Shown here: positions 37,740 through 47,026 of the stretch, piece by piece
Position numbering within the stretch: position 1 is the first letter of the stretch
Layout of the letters: each line of letters begins with the position of its first letter
Assembly (NCBI GenBank): GCA_020630675.1
Contig: JAHDIR010000005.1
Coordinates: forward strand, 1-64,000
Reading direction: 5' to 3'
Source of the DNA: Bdellovibrionales bacterium
GTDB lineage: Bacteria > Bdellovibrionota > Bdellovibrionia > Bdellovibrionales > UBA1609
DNA length: 64,000 nucleotides
Translations under genes and position numbers: made by a program
The notes under the pieces: generated by a model
Seen by the model: the letters and a program-made list of their open reading frames with translations, nothing else
Told to the model about the DNA's origin: nothing
The model's database searches: none

Positions 37740-38489
37740 ATGAAATTCATCTTTACTCTTTTCTTGAGCTGCCTTGTTATTAGTTGTGCTCAAAAAAGTA
37801 AAAGCCACATAAAGGCCGTTCCCATAGAAAGCGTGAAATGGGAAAAGCTTAATCCTGCACGAGGCGATAAAAGCCCTCAAGCAGCAACCTTATGGGGCAG
37901 CAGAAAGAAAGAGGTGCCGACAGGTTTTCTGGCAAAATTTGTTGATGGGTTTTCTTCTCCAGAACACATTCATAATGTTTCTTACAAGGCTATAGTTATT
38001 GAAGGCTTAATTCACAATGATCAGGCCAAAGCCCCAAAAAATTGGATGCCTGCTGGCTCTTACTGGACACAACCAGCAGGTCAACCTCATATTACCTCAG
38101 CTCAAGGCCCAGTAAATATTGCATTTGTTGAAATTGACAAGGGCCCTTATTTAGTTAAACCCATAAACCAAGAGTTTAAAAATGGAGAAAAACCATTTAA
38201 TATTCCTGCTTCAAAAATTAAATGGCAAAAACATACTGGTTATAACGTTGCCTCTTTATGGAAAAATAATAAGCAAGCTATTTCTGGTTATTTATTTCAA
38301 TTTCACAACAAACTTCAACTCAATATTGAAACGGCCAATATAGTTATTATTTCTGGAGTCATTAAAAGCCAAAACAAAAACCTTAAGCCAGGAAGTGTGC
38401 TTTTTGTAAAAGGTACAACCTCACTAAATTTGCTTTGCCCTTCTAAGAATTGCCTTATTTATTTAAAATCTGATTTTTTTCAAATGTAA
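37740..38489 (+). CDS. DUF4437 bicupin lipoprotein
   Basis: A 249-residue protein with lipobox VISC (Cys16) and two cupin-like units. The first carries the DUF4437 signature (LNPARGDKSPQAATLWG, SSPEHIHNVSY, WTQPAGQPHIT), with His residues that can bind a metal. The second unit (SKIKWQKHTGYNVASLW) is degenerate. It is the third gene in the HxlR-linked operon, 26 nt after the SDR, with GAGG at the ribosome site. A periplasmic oxidative or electrophile defence role is possible but unproven. Confidence 0.8.
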   Translation: MKFIFTLFLSCLVISCAQKSKSHIKAVPIESVKWEKLNPARGDKSPQAATLWGSRKKEVPTGFLAKFVDGFSSPEHIHNVSYKAIVIEGLIHNDQAKAPKNWMPAGSYWTQPAGQPHITSAQGPVNIAFVEIDKGPYLVKPINQEFKNGEKPFNIPASKIKWQKHTGYNVASLWKNNKQAISGYLFQFHNKLQLNIETANIVIISGVIKSQNKNLKPGSVLFVKGTTSLNLLCPSKNCLIYLKSDFFQM

Positions 38490-38630
38490 GGTCAAGAGCT
38501 TAAGCAAACACTCCACTTATTCTAAAAAAATACCACTTGGCTTGATTTAGTCATCACGGTAGGCTATTGGCATATAAACCTTAACTCATTAAAAAAAATT
38601 AAGTTTTTAGAAACTTAAAAAGAGATAATT

Positions 38631-39797
38631 ATGATTGATTCGGACATGAAAAAAGACACAACTGACTTATCTGTAGGAACTTTTAAGTCGCCCATCTTTC
38701 ACGGCCAAGGGATGGAGTTTTTTAAAATTTGGGTTGTAAATATTCTTCTTACGATACTAACTCTAGGAATTTATTCTGCTTGGGCAAAAGTTCGAAACCT
38801 CAAATATTTATATGGAGCCACTGAACTTGAAAATGCTCGATTTGGTTTTCATGGAGACCCCGTTGCTATTTTAAAAGGACGAATCATATCGGGAGTTATT
38901 TTAATTTTATATTTATTTGGTGCTAAATTAAGTGTTTATGTCACCCTTCTCGGCCTATTGCTTATTTATTTTTCCTTTCCATTTCTCTTTGTAAAATCTA
39001 TGAAGTTTAGGCTTTCGAATACAAGCTACCGTAATATCCGCTTTCGCTTTCGAGGCACCATTAAAGAGGCCTACGATATTTGGTTTAAATATACAGTGCC
39101 CTTTTTAATTTATTTTATACTCAGTACTTTGATGGCTCCTGCCATTAACAGCATGGATAATAACTCTCCAGCCTCCCCTACCTTATACGCATTTTTTATT
39201 CTTTTAATCCTGTTTGTTATATTCTTTTTTGTTCTAGCCCCTAAATTTTACAACGCCGTTATTAACTATTTTTACAATCACGCCTACTATGGAGGCAATC
39301 AATTTAAAATAGTGAGCACTGTTCAAACTTTTAAAAAAGAAGTTTTTATGCCCATTGTTTTGAGGTATGTCGGCATATTTGTATTCTTTTTTGCATCTAT
39401 CTTATTATTCACTTTCATTTTAAAAGCAGCTTCAGCTATTGTTTTTCCAACTCTACTTTTTTACATTGGCTTGTTTGCTTGCTTTATCTACTTTTTATAT
39501 TCCATCAAACATTATGTGTGGAGTCGACTATTTCTTAACCCTGAACATAAGTTGAACTCACGCCTTGAGTTTAAGCCCTACTTTAAAATCAGCTTGGTTA
39601 ACGGTGCTTTGATACTTTGCTCGCTAGGACTGCTCTACCCTTGGGCTAAAATGCGTAGCTTAAAGTACCTTATTGAAAATAGAGAAATACAAATTGATGA
39701 TTTTGATGCTTTTACAGCCAAAGCCGAAGATAGCATTAGCGCCTTGGGTGAAGAAGTTGTTGATACTTTTGATTTTGATATCGAAATAGGTTTATAA
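38631..39797 (+). CDS. DUF898 (YjgN-like) inner-membrane protein
   Basis: A 388-residue integral membrane protein of the YjgN/DUF898 family: FHGQGMEFFKIWVVNILLTILTLGIYSAWAKVR and a second half-repeat (YFKISLVNGALILCSLGLLYPWAKMRSLKYL), with about eight hydrophobic segments. Function is unknown. Genes of this family are very often next to an M48 peptidase, as here (4-nt gap), so they probably form one unit. A small stem (AAGTTT/AAACTT, 38601-38616) lies just before the ribosome site. Confidence 0.85.
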   Translation: MIDSDMKKDTTDLSVGTFKSPIFHGQGMEFFKIWVVNILLTILTLGIYSAWAKVRNLKYLYGATELENARFGFHGDPVAILKGRIISGVILILYLFGAKLSVYVTLLGLLLIYFSFPFLFVKSMKFRLSNTSYRNIRFRFRGTIKEAYDIWFKYTVPFLIYFILSTLMAPAINSMDNNSPASPTLYAFFILLILFVIFFFVLAPKFYNAVINYFYNHAYYGGNQFKIVSTVQTFKKEVFMPIVLRYVGIFVFFFASILLFTFILKAASAIVFPTLLFYIGLFACFIYFLYSIKHYVWSRLFLNPEHKLNSRLEFKPYFKISLVNGALILCSLGLLYPWAKMRSLKYLIENREIQIDDFDAFTAKAEDSISALGEEVVDTFDFDIEIGL

Positions 39798-39801
39798 TCC
39801 T

Positions 39802-40980
39802 TTGAGCTTTCGTGGTAATTATTTTATTGCTGGAAGCTCAAAAGCTCATCATGTAATAATCAAACTCACCTCTTTAAATTTAACTATTATTGAAAATAAC
39901 AACATTATTGCTGAGTACGACATAAAAGATTGTCAATTCTCAATGGTTTTATCAGGAATTCCTGTAGAGGTAATTTTACCTGATAAAAACTCTTTGCATT
40001 TAGATAACACTCCTGAGCTTTTATCTAAAATTTCAGATTTAAATATTATAAAAAAATACTCCCCTTACTTTTTAGAAAATAAGTGGAAGATATTTATTTT
40101 TGCCTTCATAGGCACTGCTTGCATTCTTTTTTTATGCCTTAAGTACTTTATTCCCTCTATGAGTCAAAAAATAGCCAAAATTATGCCAGAGAATATCACT
40201 TTAATTTTAGATAATAAATTTAAAGATCAAATGGATAAATTTTTATTTAAAGAAAGTGAACTTTCTGTTGAGAAAAGAAATGAGATAACTACCTATTTAA
40301 GTCAAAATGGCCTTGATAAAATAGATTTAAATTTTAGAAGAAGTGTTTTACCGCAGGCCAATGCCTTTGCCTTAGCAAATAAAAATATATTTTTCACCGA
40401 CAAGCTTATTGAGGCTTTAAATAAAAAGGAATACTTGTTAGCCGTCGCCTATCATGAAGCTGGTCACCTAAAACACAATCATATAGTTTCAAAACTAATT
40501 AAAGATTCTTTTTTGCTTATGTTTACTTTCGTTTTTATTGGAGATTTACCAGGAGCTTCAGATAGTTTATTACAAGCTGGTCTTGTTATCTACTCCCATG
40601 ACTTTTCAAGACAGTTTGAAAAAGAAGCCGATAACTTTGCTATAGAAAAATTAATTGAAAACAATATGTCTCCAAAGTGCTTTACTGAAGCTATGAGTGC
40701 TATCTATGCTTATAATGAAAAGAAAGTCACTGACAAATTACAAATATCTTCTTTAATGAAAATAGAAAGGGAAGACCTCAATAAAAATAAAGAAAAAAAT
40801 GACAGCCCTAAAAATATCAAAGAAACATCTAAAACAGAAAGCCTTACTGAACAGTGGACACCTTTTGTGAAAAAAATATTACAAAAGTACTTAGACACTC
40901 ACCCTTCATTAAATGATCGAACGGTAAAAATTCTAGAGCGATACCCAGAAGCTAAAAATTGCAAGGTCAGCCGTTTATAA
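39802..40980 (+). CDS. M48 family membrane metallopeptidase with N-terminal DUF7092-like domain
   Basis: A 392-residue protein with a beta-rich N-terminal domain (about 1-90), one transmembrane segment (about 95-117) and an M48 zinc peptidase domain: HEAGH (His218, Glu219, His222), third ligand in FEKEAD (Glu275), and THPSLNDR near the end. A charged insert (about 310-360) precedes that motif. The start is TTG at 39802, 4 nt after the DUF898 stop. Only a weak ATAGG precedes it, which suggests translational coupling. A proteolytic quality-control role in the envelope is likely from the family. Confidence 0.85.
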   Translation: MSFRGNYFIAGSSKAHHVIIKLTSLNLTIIENNNIIAEYDIKDCQFSMVLSGIPVEVILPDKNSLHLDNTPELLSKISDLNIIKKYSPYFLENKWKIFIFAFIGTACILFLCLKYFIPSMSQKIAKIMPENITLILDNKFKDQMDKFLFKESELSVEKRNEITTYLSQNGLDKIDLNFRRSVLPQANAFALANKNIFFTDKLIEALNKKEYLLAVAYHEAGHLKHNHIVSKLIKDSFLLMFTFVFIGDLPGASDSLLQAGLVIYSHDFSRQFEKEADNFAIEKLIENNMSPKCFTEAMSAIYAYNEKKVTDKLQISSLMKIEREDLNKNKEKNDSPKNIKETSKTESLTEQWTPFVKKILQKYLDTHPSLNDRTVKILERYPEAKNCKVSRL

Positions 40981-41044
40981 ATTTTTGTTTTTTTTATAAA
41001 ATATTCTTGTGAACTCATTTAAAACCATCAACTGAATGGTCAAT

Positions 41045-44000
41045 TTACCTATCTGAAGAATTAACATCAATGGAGTGAATAGAGCAATTGGAGCTCTGAT
41101 CAGAATTTGTCGTTAAAAATGCTTTGACGTACAATAGCCCTGGGCCATGTTCATTGGAAAAACTGACAATATTATTTTCAAGATCATTTTTCGTAGAGCT
41201 GTGACTGACTGTTGTCACAGGCACCCAAGATTCACCACTTAAATAAAAGTAATTCGTTCCGTCAGGACTGAGTTGGTATGTGGCACAGTCATCAGCTTTG
41301 ATTTCAATAGACTCAATGGCTTTATAAGCAAAAGGTTTTGTCGGCATGACTTCTTGAACAAGTCCAAAGTATTTAGCTTCATTGGCTGAGCTGAAGTTCA
41401 CAGATGATAACTCTGGCAAACAAGGGCTACCACTACAGGCTGTATTTTCATCGGCCTCAAAATATGTGCGATACTGAAAATAACGATTAGCTTGTGGCCT
41501 TGCAGCTAAAGGGAAGTTACTAAAATCAAGCACTGGATTGGTAGGTCTTGGCCCTGCTTCAAATGTTATTTCATCATCCACACAAATATTACCGTCACTA
41601 TCTGAAGTGTTATTAGAACAATTGAAAAGTGTGTCCGTACCTTTTCGGTTAAATATTTCTGAGTAGTAGGTGGTGCCGTCACCACCGGGGCCTATGAACT
41701 TAGCCTTATGAGGGTCATCAAAGTCTAATGCATTTACAATAGTGTCACCATCACAATCGGTGGCACTGCCTTGAGGGGATGTGCTAAAGCTTTTACAAGC
41801 ACATGTTGAGTCTATACAGCTTTTCACTTGAAACTTAACTCGGTTAGCTCCCCTGCGGTAAAGTTGTAAAACCTCATCATCAGTTAATGGCCTTGTCCAA
41901 AAAGCAACTTCATCTAACTTTCCTTTAAACTCTTCATACCAAGCCGTCCCTGGTTGTCGGTCACCAAAAATTAAATCGTTGCTTGTTCCAAAAGACCAAG
42001 GGCCTACAGAAGTAATATCATTTCTAACACCATTTAAATAAATTCTCTGGTTAGTTCCAGACAATTTATTATAAATCACAGTAATATGATTCCATTGATT
42101 GGGAATAATGTAGTTGGCTGACCTAAATTGCACTTCATTACACGGAGACCCACAAACGGGATCATTCCCCTGCACTTGAACCTGCCCTTCTACAAGAGTT
42201 ATAATAAAACCAGGGTGAGCATTTACGTCAGCAATCGTAATTAGAGAAGCTGCTCCTTGAGTGGTTGGACCAAAAGAGCCACCTTCAATTCCCCAGTCTA
42301 GGCCGGTGTAAACCCATAAACTAAATGAACCCTCATCTGACTCAAAATCACTATGATGAGCAACTGTGACAAACTCCCCATCTCCTCCTGAGAAAGAAAT
42401 AGAATGACCCAACACACCCGATTGAGATAAATTTATTGGGCCAGATAAAGTTCCGTGACGGCCAAGCCCTGATAAATCTTTAATGTCACTTATGCCAGGA
42501 GCTGAGCCCAAAGTTTTTTCATTAAAATTCCAATATCCTGCTAATCCATTTTGTAGCTGACCACTCATTGCCGAGTAATTACGAGAGCTTTCTGCATCAG
42601 CCACACCATCATTGTCATAGTCTCCCACTAGCTCTTTACCAAAAGGCAAGCTGGTTGACCAGGACAAGTCTGGCCAACTGGTGATAGCAGCGCCAAAGTC
42701 TATCACTTGGGAATCAAAGTGAGCGGAGTATTTTTGTTTTTGGCGATTGAAAATAGAATGAATATCTTCATGAGATAAACTTGTATTGAAAATAGCCACT
42801 TCATCTATTTGCCCAGTAAACTCTTGGTTTCCACCCCCCGAAACCCCGGCACCAATTGTAAAACCAGATGTAGAGTTCGGTACTGCATTGCTTGGCCCCG
42901 AGGCTAAATGCTGGCCATTTACATATAAATCTGTGGATAAATCTGGGTTTCTAACAGCCGCTATATGACTCCATACACCTGATAGGATGGGCTGTGTTGA
43001 AGTGTACAAGGCCTGTAAGGCTCCAGCACCTGAGTCATAAGACTGAAAAGATAATTCGCCATTAGAGATGTACATTCCATATTCCATATCGCTATATTGT
43101 CCTTGCCGAGTAATCAACTGAAACCCTGTTACGAGACTTGGTTTAACCCAAGCCATTTGAGTGACGGCGCCAGTTGTCTTTAATAAAGCCGAACTACCCA
43201 TATCAATATAATCATCGTCTCCATCAAAAACCGCACTTTGACTTCCCACTTGATTGTCAGTGTCATAAGCAACATCACCAACAATGCCCCCTTGATGTCC
43301 GTTGTTTGATGAATCTTGCAAGTGACCATCCATAGTCCAATAGCCAACGAGATGATCCCACTTTGGTGTCCACGTCGGTGCTAAATTATTTTCTGAAGAA
43401 AATAATTTAGACTGCCTTTCATAAATAGATTTAACCTCACTTGAGGTAAGAGTTGTTTCCCAAATAATGAGCTCATCAACAAACCCATTCATAGGCTCTA
43501 AGCCTGAGTTACCCACTTCAAAACTACTGCCTGGTGTCGACAAAACCCCGCCAGGCTCTTGTTCAAATATCAAGTCACCATTAAAGTAAAGTTTTTGAGA
43601 GCTGCCATCCCAGGTTGCAACTATGTGCTGCCATTCGTTTAAAGACAGGACATCATCAACTTGTATATGCTTAAGGGTTCCGTCTGTTTTAATAAAAAAA
43701 TGAATTCGTCCTAAGTTGACATTACTCACACTTCTTAACACAAACAATTCTGGCTTAAGACTAAAAAATCTTTGAACGCCTCCATTAAATTCGTTTAATT
43801 TAATCCACAAAGATACAGACACAGAGGTTGTGACTCCTAAAGCTGAATTTCTTAAAATAGCGGCACCAGTATCACCATCGAAATATACCCCTTGTTTCCA
43901 CTTAGAATTCACCCGATAAGTAGAGTTTGTTAAGTTCGAAGAAGTCATGTCACCACCAATTTCTGAAGGTATGATGGAGTTATTAGCAAGCTCACCAATG

Positions 44001-44356
44001 TTTCCATTGAAGGGTTGGTAGTGAATAATACTTGAATATTGTGGAGCCCAAGAACTGTCAACAGCAGCGTGGTCAGATGTTCTTACCGACAAAATATTCT
44101 CATCTAAATAGGTCGAAAAAAAATTTCCAGAATTAAACTCTATGGCTGATTGATTTAAGTCGAGTGCCTTTAACTGCACTTTGCCATCTTTAACTTCAAC
44201 AAAGTTTTCATCAAAACTTAGGTTTTCATTTTTAGAAAAATCCCAAGTGGGCTGAAACAATGAGCTGGTCGTGATAATGGTCTGACTGGAGTGACAAGAT
44301 ATTAAAGATACCAAAAAGAAATAAAAATAGATTAACTGGTGCAGAACTTTCATCAC
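41045..44356 (-). CDS. Giant three-module LamG lipoprotein, paralogue 3 of 4
   Basis: A 1103-residue paralogue with lipobox LISC, N-terminal frame QPTWDFSK ... FDENFVEVKDG, three LamG modules (starting near IHYQPFNG, GYWTMDG and GYWNFNE), the GDYDNDGVADAE linker and the conserved C-terminal block (SCIDSTCACK, DCDGDTIVN, GPGGDG). The codons for KGTDTLF in the C-terminal block are identical to the intergenic repeat core (41625-41645). It stands alone between the M48 gene (convergent) and the cytochrome gene. Predicted surface glycan-binding. Confidence 0.85.
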   Translation of the reverse strand: MMKVLHQLIYFYFFLVSLISCHSSQTIITTSSLFQPTWDFSKNENLSFDENFVEVKDGKVQLKALDLNQSAIEFNSGNFFSTYLDENILSVRTSDHAAVDSSWAPQYSSIIHYQPFNGNIGELANNSIIPSEIGGDMTSSNLTNSTYRVNSKWKQGVYFDGDTGAAILRNSALGVTTSVSVSLWIKLNEFNGGVQRFFSLKPELFVLRSVSNVNLGRIHFFIKTDGTLKHIQVDDVLSLNEWQHIVATWDGSSQKLYFNGDLIFEQEPGGVLSTPGSSFEVGNSGLEPMNGFVDELIIWETTLTSSEVKSIYERQSKLFSSENNLAPTWTPKWDHLVGYWTMDGHLQDSSNNGHQGGIVGDVAYDTDNQVGSQSAVFDGDDDYIDMGSSALLKTTGAVTQMAWVKPSLVTGFQLITRQGQYSDMEYGMYISNGELSFQSYDSGAGALQALYTSTQPILSGVWSHIAAVRNPDLSTDLYVNGQHLASGPSNAVPNSTSGFTIGAGVSGGGNQEFTGQIDEVAIFNTSLSHEDIHSIFNRQKQKYSAHFDSQVIDFGAAITSWPDLSWSTSLPFGKELVGDYDNDGVADAESSRNYSAMSGQLQNGLAGYWNFNEKTLGSAPGISDIKDLSGLGRHGTLSGPINLSQSGVLGHSISFSGGDGEFVTVAHHSDFESDEGSFSLWVYTGLDWGIEGGSFGPTTQGAASLITIADVNAHPGFIITLVEGQVQVQGNDPVCGSPCNEVQFRSANYIIPNQWNHITVIYNKLSGTNQRIYLNGVRNDITSVGPWSFGTSNDLIFGDRQPGTAWYEEFKGKLDEVAFWTRPLTDDEVLQLYRRGANRVKFQVKSCIDSTCACKSFSTSPQGSATDCDGDTIVNALDFDDPHKAKFIGPGGDGTTYYSEIFNRKGTDTLFNCSNNTSDSDGNICVDDEITFEAGPRPTNPVLDFSNFPLAARPQANRYFQYRTYFEADENTACSGSPCLPELSSVNFSSANEAKYFGLVQEVMPTKPFAYKAIESIEIKADDCATYQLSPDGTNYFYLSGESWVPVTTVSHSSTKNDLENNIVSFSNEHGPGLLYVKAFLTTNSDQSSNCSIHSIDVNSSDR
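41625..41645 (+). repeat. Repeat core inside LamG paralogue 3
   Basis: The plus strand AAAAGTGTGTCCGTACC followed by TTTT equals the repeat core found in the intergenic doublets, but as a single copy and in frame within the gene (antisense to the coding strand). Confidence 0.85.
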
Positions 44357-44459
44357 TATAACTTATCGGAAATATATATGTAAAAGCTGAATATAATTGG
44401 TTTTATTAAATGCAATTACTATCAAAGCCTTAAGACTATTGGCTAGAATAACTGGTAAT

Positions 44460-44491
44460 ATCGCTCATAACATCATCCCCTGATGAGCGAT
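44460..44491. other. Inverted repeat downstream of the cytochrome gene
   Basis: ATCGCTCAT (44460-44468) and ATGAGCGAT (44483-44491) form a 9-bp stem with a 14-nt loop between the cytochrome gene and LamG paralogue 3. There is no U-run on either side, so a processing or regulatory hairpin is as likely as a terminator. Confidence 0.4.
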
Positions 44492-44573
44492 TGGTTACTG
44501 TGTAGTCAGTGGTCGCCGAAGGCTTTGGTTCCTGTCGTAGTAATTTATACCATCAGTCTTTAGTTAAAACATA

Positions 44574-46841
44574 CTATTGAATTAAGGTTTCTTTTAACTT
44601 TTGCCCTGGCAGACATTGGTTATTAACAATTTTGTATAAATTATCTCTGTCTTTCCACATATATTCGTCTTCTGGCTCTAAAACTTTTAAAAACTCTATG
44701 AGGCTTTGGATATCGTTATCATCTAAATTTTTCCAAGACTCAAAGTAATGGCCTCTGTTGTTGTTGCCATAACCAGTGATATAGTCTTTTCTAGGCAGTT
44801 GACCTTTACCATTTTCATATTTTTCATATAATTTGTAAAAAGTTTCAGCATAGATACTATCCTCTGCATTAAAACAGTGAATAGGTGTTTTGTTACAGTA
44901 TGCTTGTATCTCTTTTGAACTTGGCTGCTTTAGCCCTAAGGTTTGCGTATCAAACTCTAAATGATTAATTTTAAAATCCTTGTACCTTCGGTGTGGTGGT
45001 GTCATCAGTTGCTTTATACTCGCCACAGAGCCGTTATGTAAAAACGGAGCTGTTGCCCATATTCCAGCCAAGTGCCTGGCCACATAACCATATCCTTTGC
45101 TGTTACCCTTGGCATCTGTGGGTAATGTCATATAATCATTTTTAAGTTCACCAACATTTCCTAAGTAGGTGTCACGAAACTCATCGGGGCCTCGCAAAGC
45201 TAAATCTTTAGCCCGTTCTTTTAATACCCCATAAGAGTTCACCTGGTCTGGGTGATCTTTTTTGTAAAGCTCTAATGTGTCTTGCACCAACTTCATGAGT
45301 GTTTCTTTTAAATACTTTCCTTGATAAGGTGTTGATTGCAGAACAGCATAGTTAGGGTCTGTTTTTAGCCCCGGCTCGTTAATTTTAAAAACTTTGTATT
45401 GCAAAAGCTTTTTTTGAGGGCCAACTTTTTCACTGGCGGTGTGGCAATCCATACATTGCTTCACATAAGTGTTACAACCAGCAATAATTTTATTTTTGTC
45501 TAACGAATTTTCACCAATAATTTTTGTCCACTGAGGTACTTCAATTTTATGCATGATGTTTTCTAGATCTATTAAATTTTCAATATTTGCCGATGACCTT
45601 AATGTTCCCTCTTCTTTTATAACAGCACCTAAGCCATAGGATTGACCGATATCTCTTAATAAAAGTGAATTCATATTGCCATTATAGTGAAACGCAGCTT
45701 TATATTCAGTGGCCCAAACAAATGGGTGAGAGACTGGAGCGTAATAGTCTAAAGGGTCTTTATCTCTTAAAATAGAATTGGCAATTCGTCCGAAGGCATC
45801 ATTCCGGCCAATTCCAGAACCGCCTTTTTGCACCTCAGCTTTGGGGTAAGAAGAAATTAATTTACCCACTCGGTCCATAGCCATTTTTTGTTCATAACTT
45901 AAAGTGTAGTTTGTTCCTTTGTAAACAGTCATTCTAAGCAGTTCTTCTAAATACTTATTTAAAACACTTCTATTTTTTTCACGCATTTTCCCAATAGTAT
46001 CAACAGTTAAGTACTGAGAAACCATAGATTCAAACGAATTGAGTTTGTCAAATGTTGGAGGGTTAGTTAAAACTATACTATTAATACATTCGTCTTTTGT
46101 AGGCCTTGGGTTAACAAATGGTATTCTTTTCATCTCAATTTCATCAGTGAAATTTAACATAAAATCACAGGCCAAGCCTTTAACTTCACTGTCTTTGTAA
46201 CCAAATGTTAATAAAAATTTAGCTAATTCATCAGCTTTAAACATAAGTGCTGCTACCGAACCGGCCATATCTTGAAAAAAACCAAAAACATTGAACAAGC
46301 CTGGAGCACCATCAATGATAAATTTTTCATCTCCTACTTTTAATTGCCCAGTATGGCATAAAGCACAGTTGGTTTCTAACATAGCCACTTGTGGATTTCC
46401 GAAATTATCTAGTTTAAAATTTTTAGCCTCTTCTTTTTCTGCTTTTAAAATATCACTACTTCTATCGTTTTCATTGGTCCATGTTGCAGATAACCCAACC
46501 CAATCTAATAGGTAAGGAGATTTTTCATCTTTAATTAAATTATTTTTTTCATCTAATTTTTCTAACAAAGGGCTATAAGACCCATCTTTATTGGGAGTTT
46601 TAAGATTTAGCATTCTAACAGCCCAAGGGTAAGGTATTAACGGGCTCCCCTGACTTTTATGCCAATATTTTTGCTGATAATCAGCTCCTAGAGTATAATA
46701 TTGGTTTGCTACGCTTGTTGTTTGTCGATTCACTTTTTTGTTGGCAGCAGTTTTATGTTTTGAGAACTGGCAAGCACTCATAACAAAGACAGATGTTAAA
46801 AAAATACAAACAGATTTAATTATAACTTTATAAGATTCCAT
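44574..46841 (-). CDS. Di-heme cytochrome c lipoprotein (CCP/RoxA-like)
   Basis: A 755-residue lipoprotein (MSAC lipobox, Cys24) with two c-type heme motifs, CALCH (159-163) and CMDCH (463-467), about 300 residues apart. The C-terminal GIWATAPFLHNGSVASIKQL motif is shared by large di-heme cytochromes of the cytochrome c peroxidase/RoxA superfamily. Possible roles are peroxide reduction or oxidative cleavage of an extracellular substrate; RoxA-type rubber oxygenases are one comparison, but the active-site residues cannot be confirmed by eye. It needs periplasmic heme attachment. It stands alone on the minus strand. Confidence 0.8.
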   Translation of the reverse strand: MESYKVIIKSVCIFLTSVFVMSACQFSKHKTAANKKVNRQTTSVANQYYTLGADYQQKYWHKSQGSPLIPYPWAVRMLNLKTPNKDGSYSPLLEKLDEKNNLIKDEKSPYLLDWVGLSATWTNENDRSSDILKAEKEEAKNFKLDNFGNPQVAMLETNCALCHTGQLKVGDEKFIIDGAPGLFNVFGFFQDMAGSVAALMFKADELAKFLLTFGYKDSEVKGLACDFMLNFTDEIEMKRIPFVNPRPTKDECINSIVLTNPPTFDKLNSFESMVSQYLTVDTIGKMREKNRSVLNKYLEELLRMTVYKGTNYTLSYEQKMAMDRVGKLISSYPKAEVQKGGSGIGRNDAFGRIANSILRDKDPLDYYAPVSHPFVWATEYKAAFHYNGNMNSLLLRDIGQSYGLGAVIKEEGTLRSSANIENLIDLENIMHKIEVPQWTKIIGENSLDKNKIIAGCNTYVKQCMDCHTASEKVGPQKKLLQYKVFKINEPGLKTDPNYAVLQSTPYQGKYLKETLMKLVQDTLELYKKDHPDQVNSYGVLKERAKDLALRGPDEFRDTYLGNVGELKNDYMTLPTDAKGNSKGYGYVARHLAGIWATAPFLHNGSVASIKQLMTPPHRRYKDFKINHLEFDTQTLGLKQPSSKEIQAYCNKTPIHCFNAEDSIYAETFYKLYEKYENGKGQLPRKDYITGYGNNNRGHYFESWKNLDDNDIQSLIEFLKVLEPEDEYMWKDRDNLYKIVNNQCLPGQKLKETLIQ

Positions 46842-47026
46842 AATCTTATTTTATAAACATTTGTAAGAGGCGCAACTCTATACTAATGTCCCCTACTTTT
46901 TTCTAGTTTATATTTTAAAATTTAATTATTTTTACTTTCTTTTTGACGAAAACGCCCCCCCATACAGAAAGGCTTTAGTCTAGTGGTTACTTTGCTCTAC
47001 TGTAGGAAAAGTTCTTGTTAAAAAAA

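Noticed and set aside
41625..41645. Simple insertion of the repeat element into the LamG gene
   Set aside because: All four paralogues align here without a gap, so the match comes from substitution, conversion or common origin, not from an insertion.
44460..44491. Rho-independent terminator of the cytochrome gene
   Set aside because: The 9-bp stem is clear but no U-run follows on either strand and it is about 80 nt past the stop, so it is listed only as an inverted repeat.
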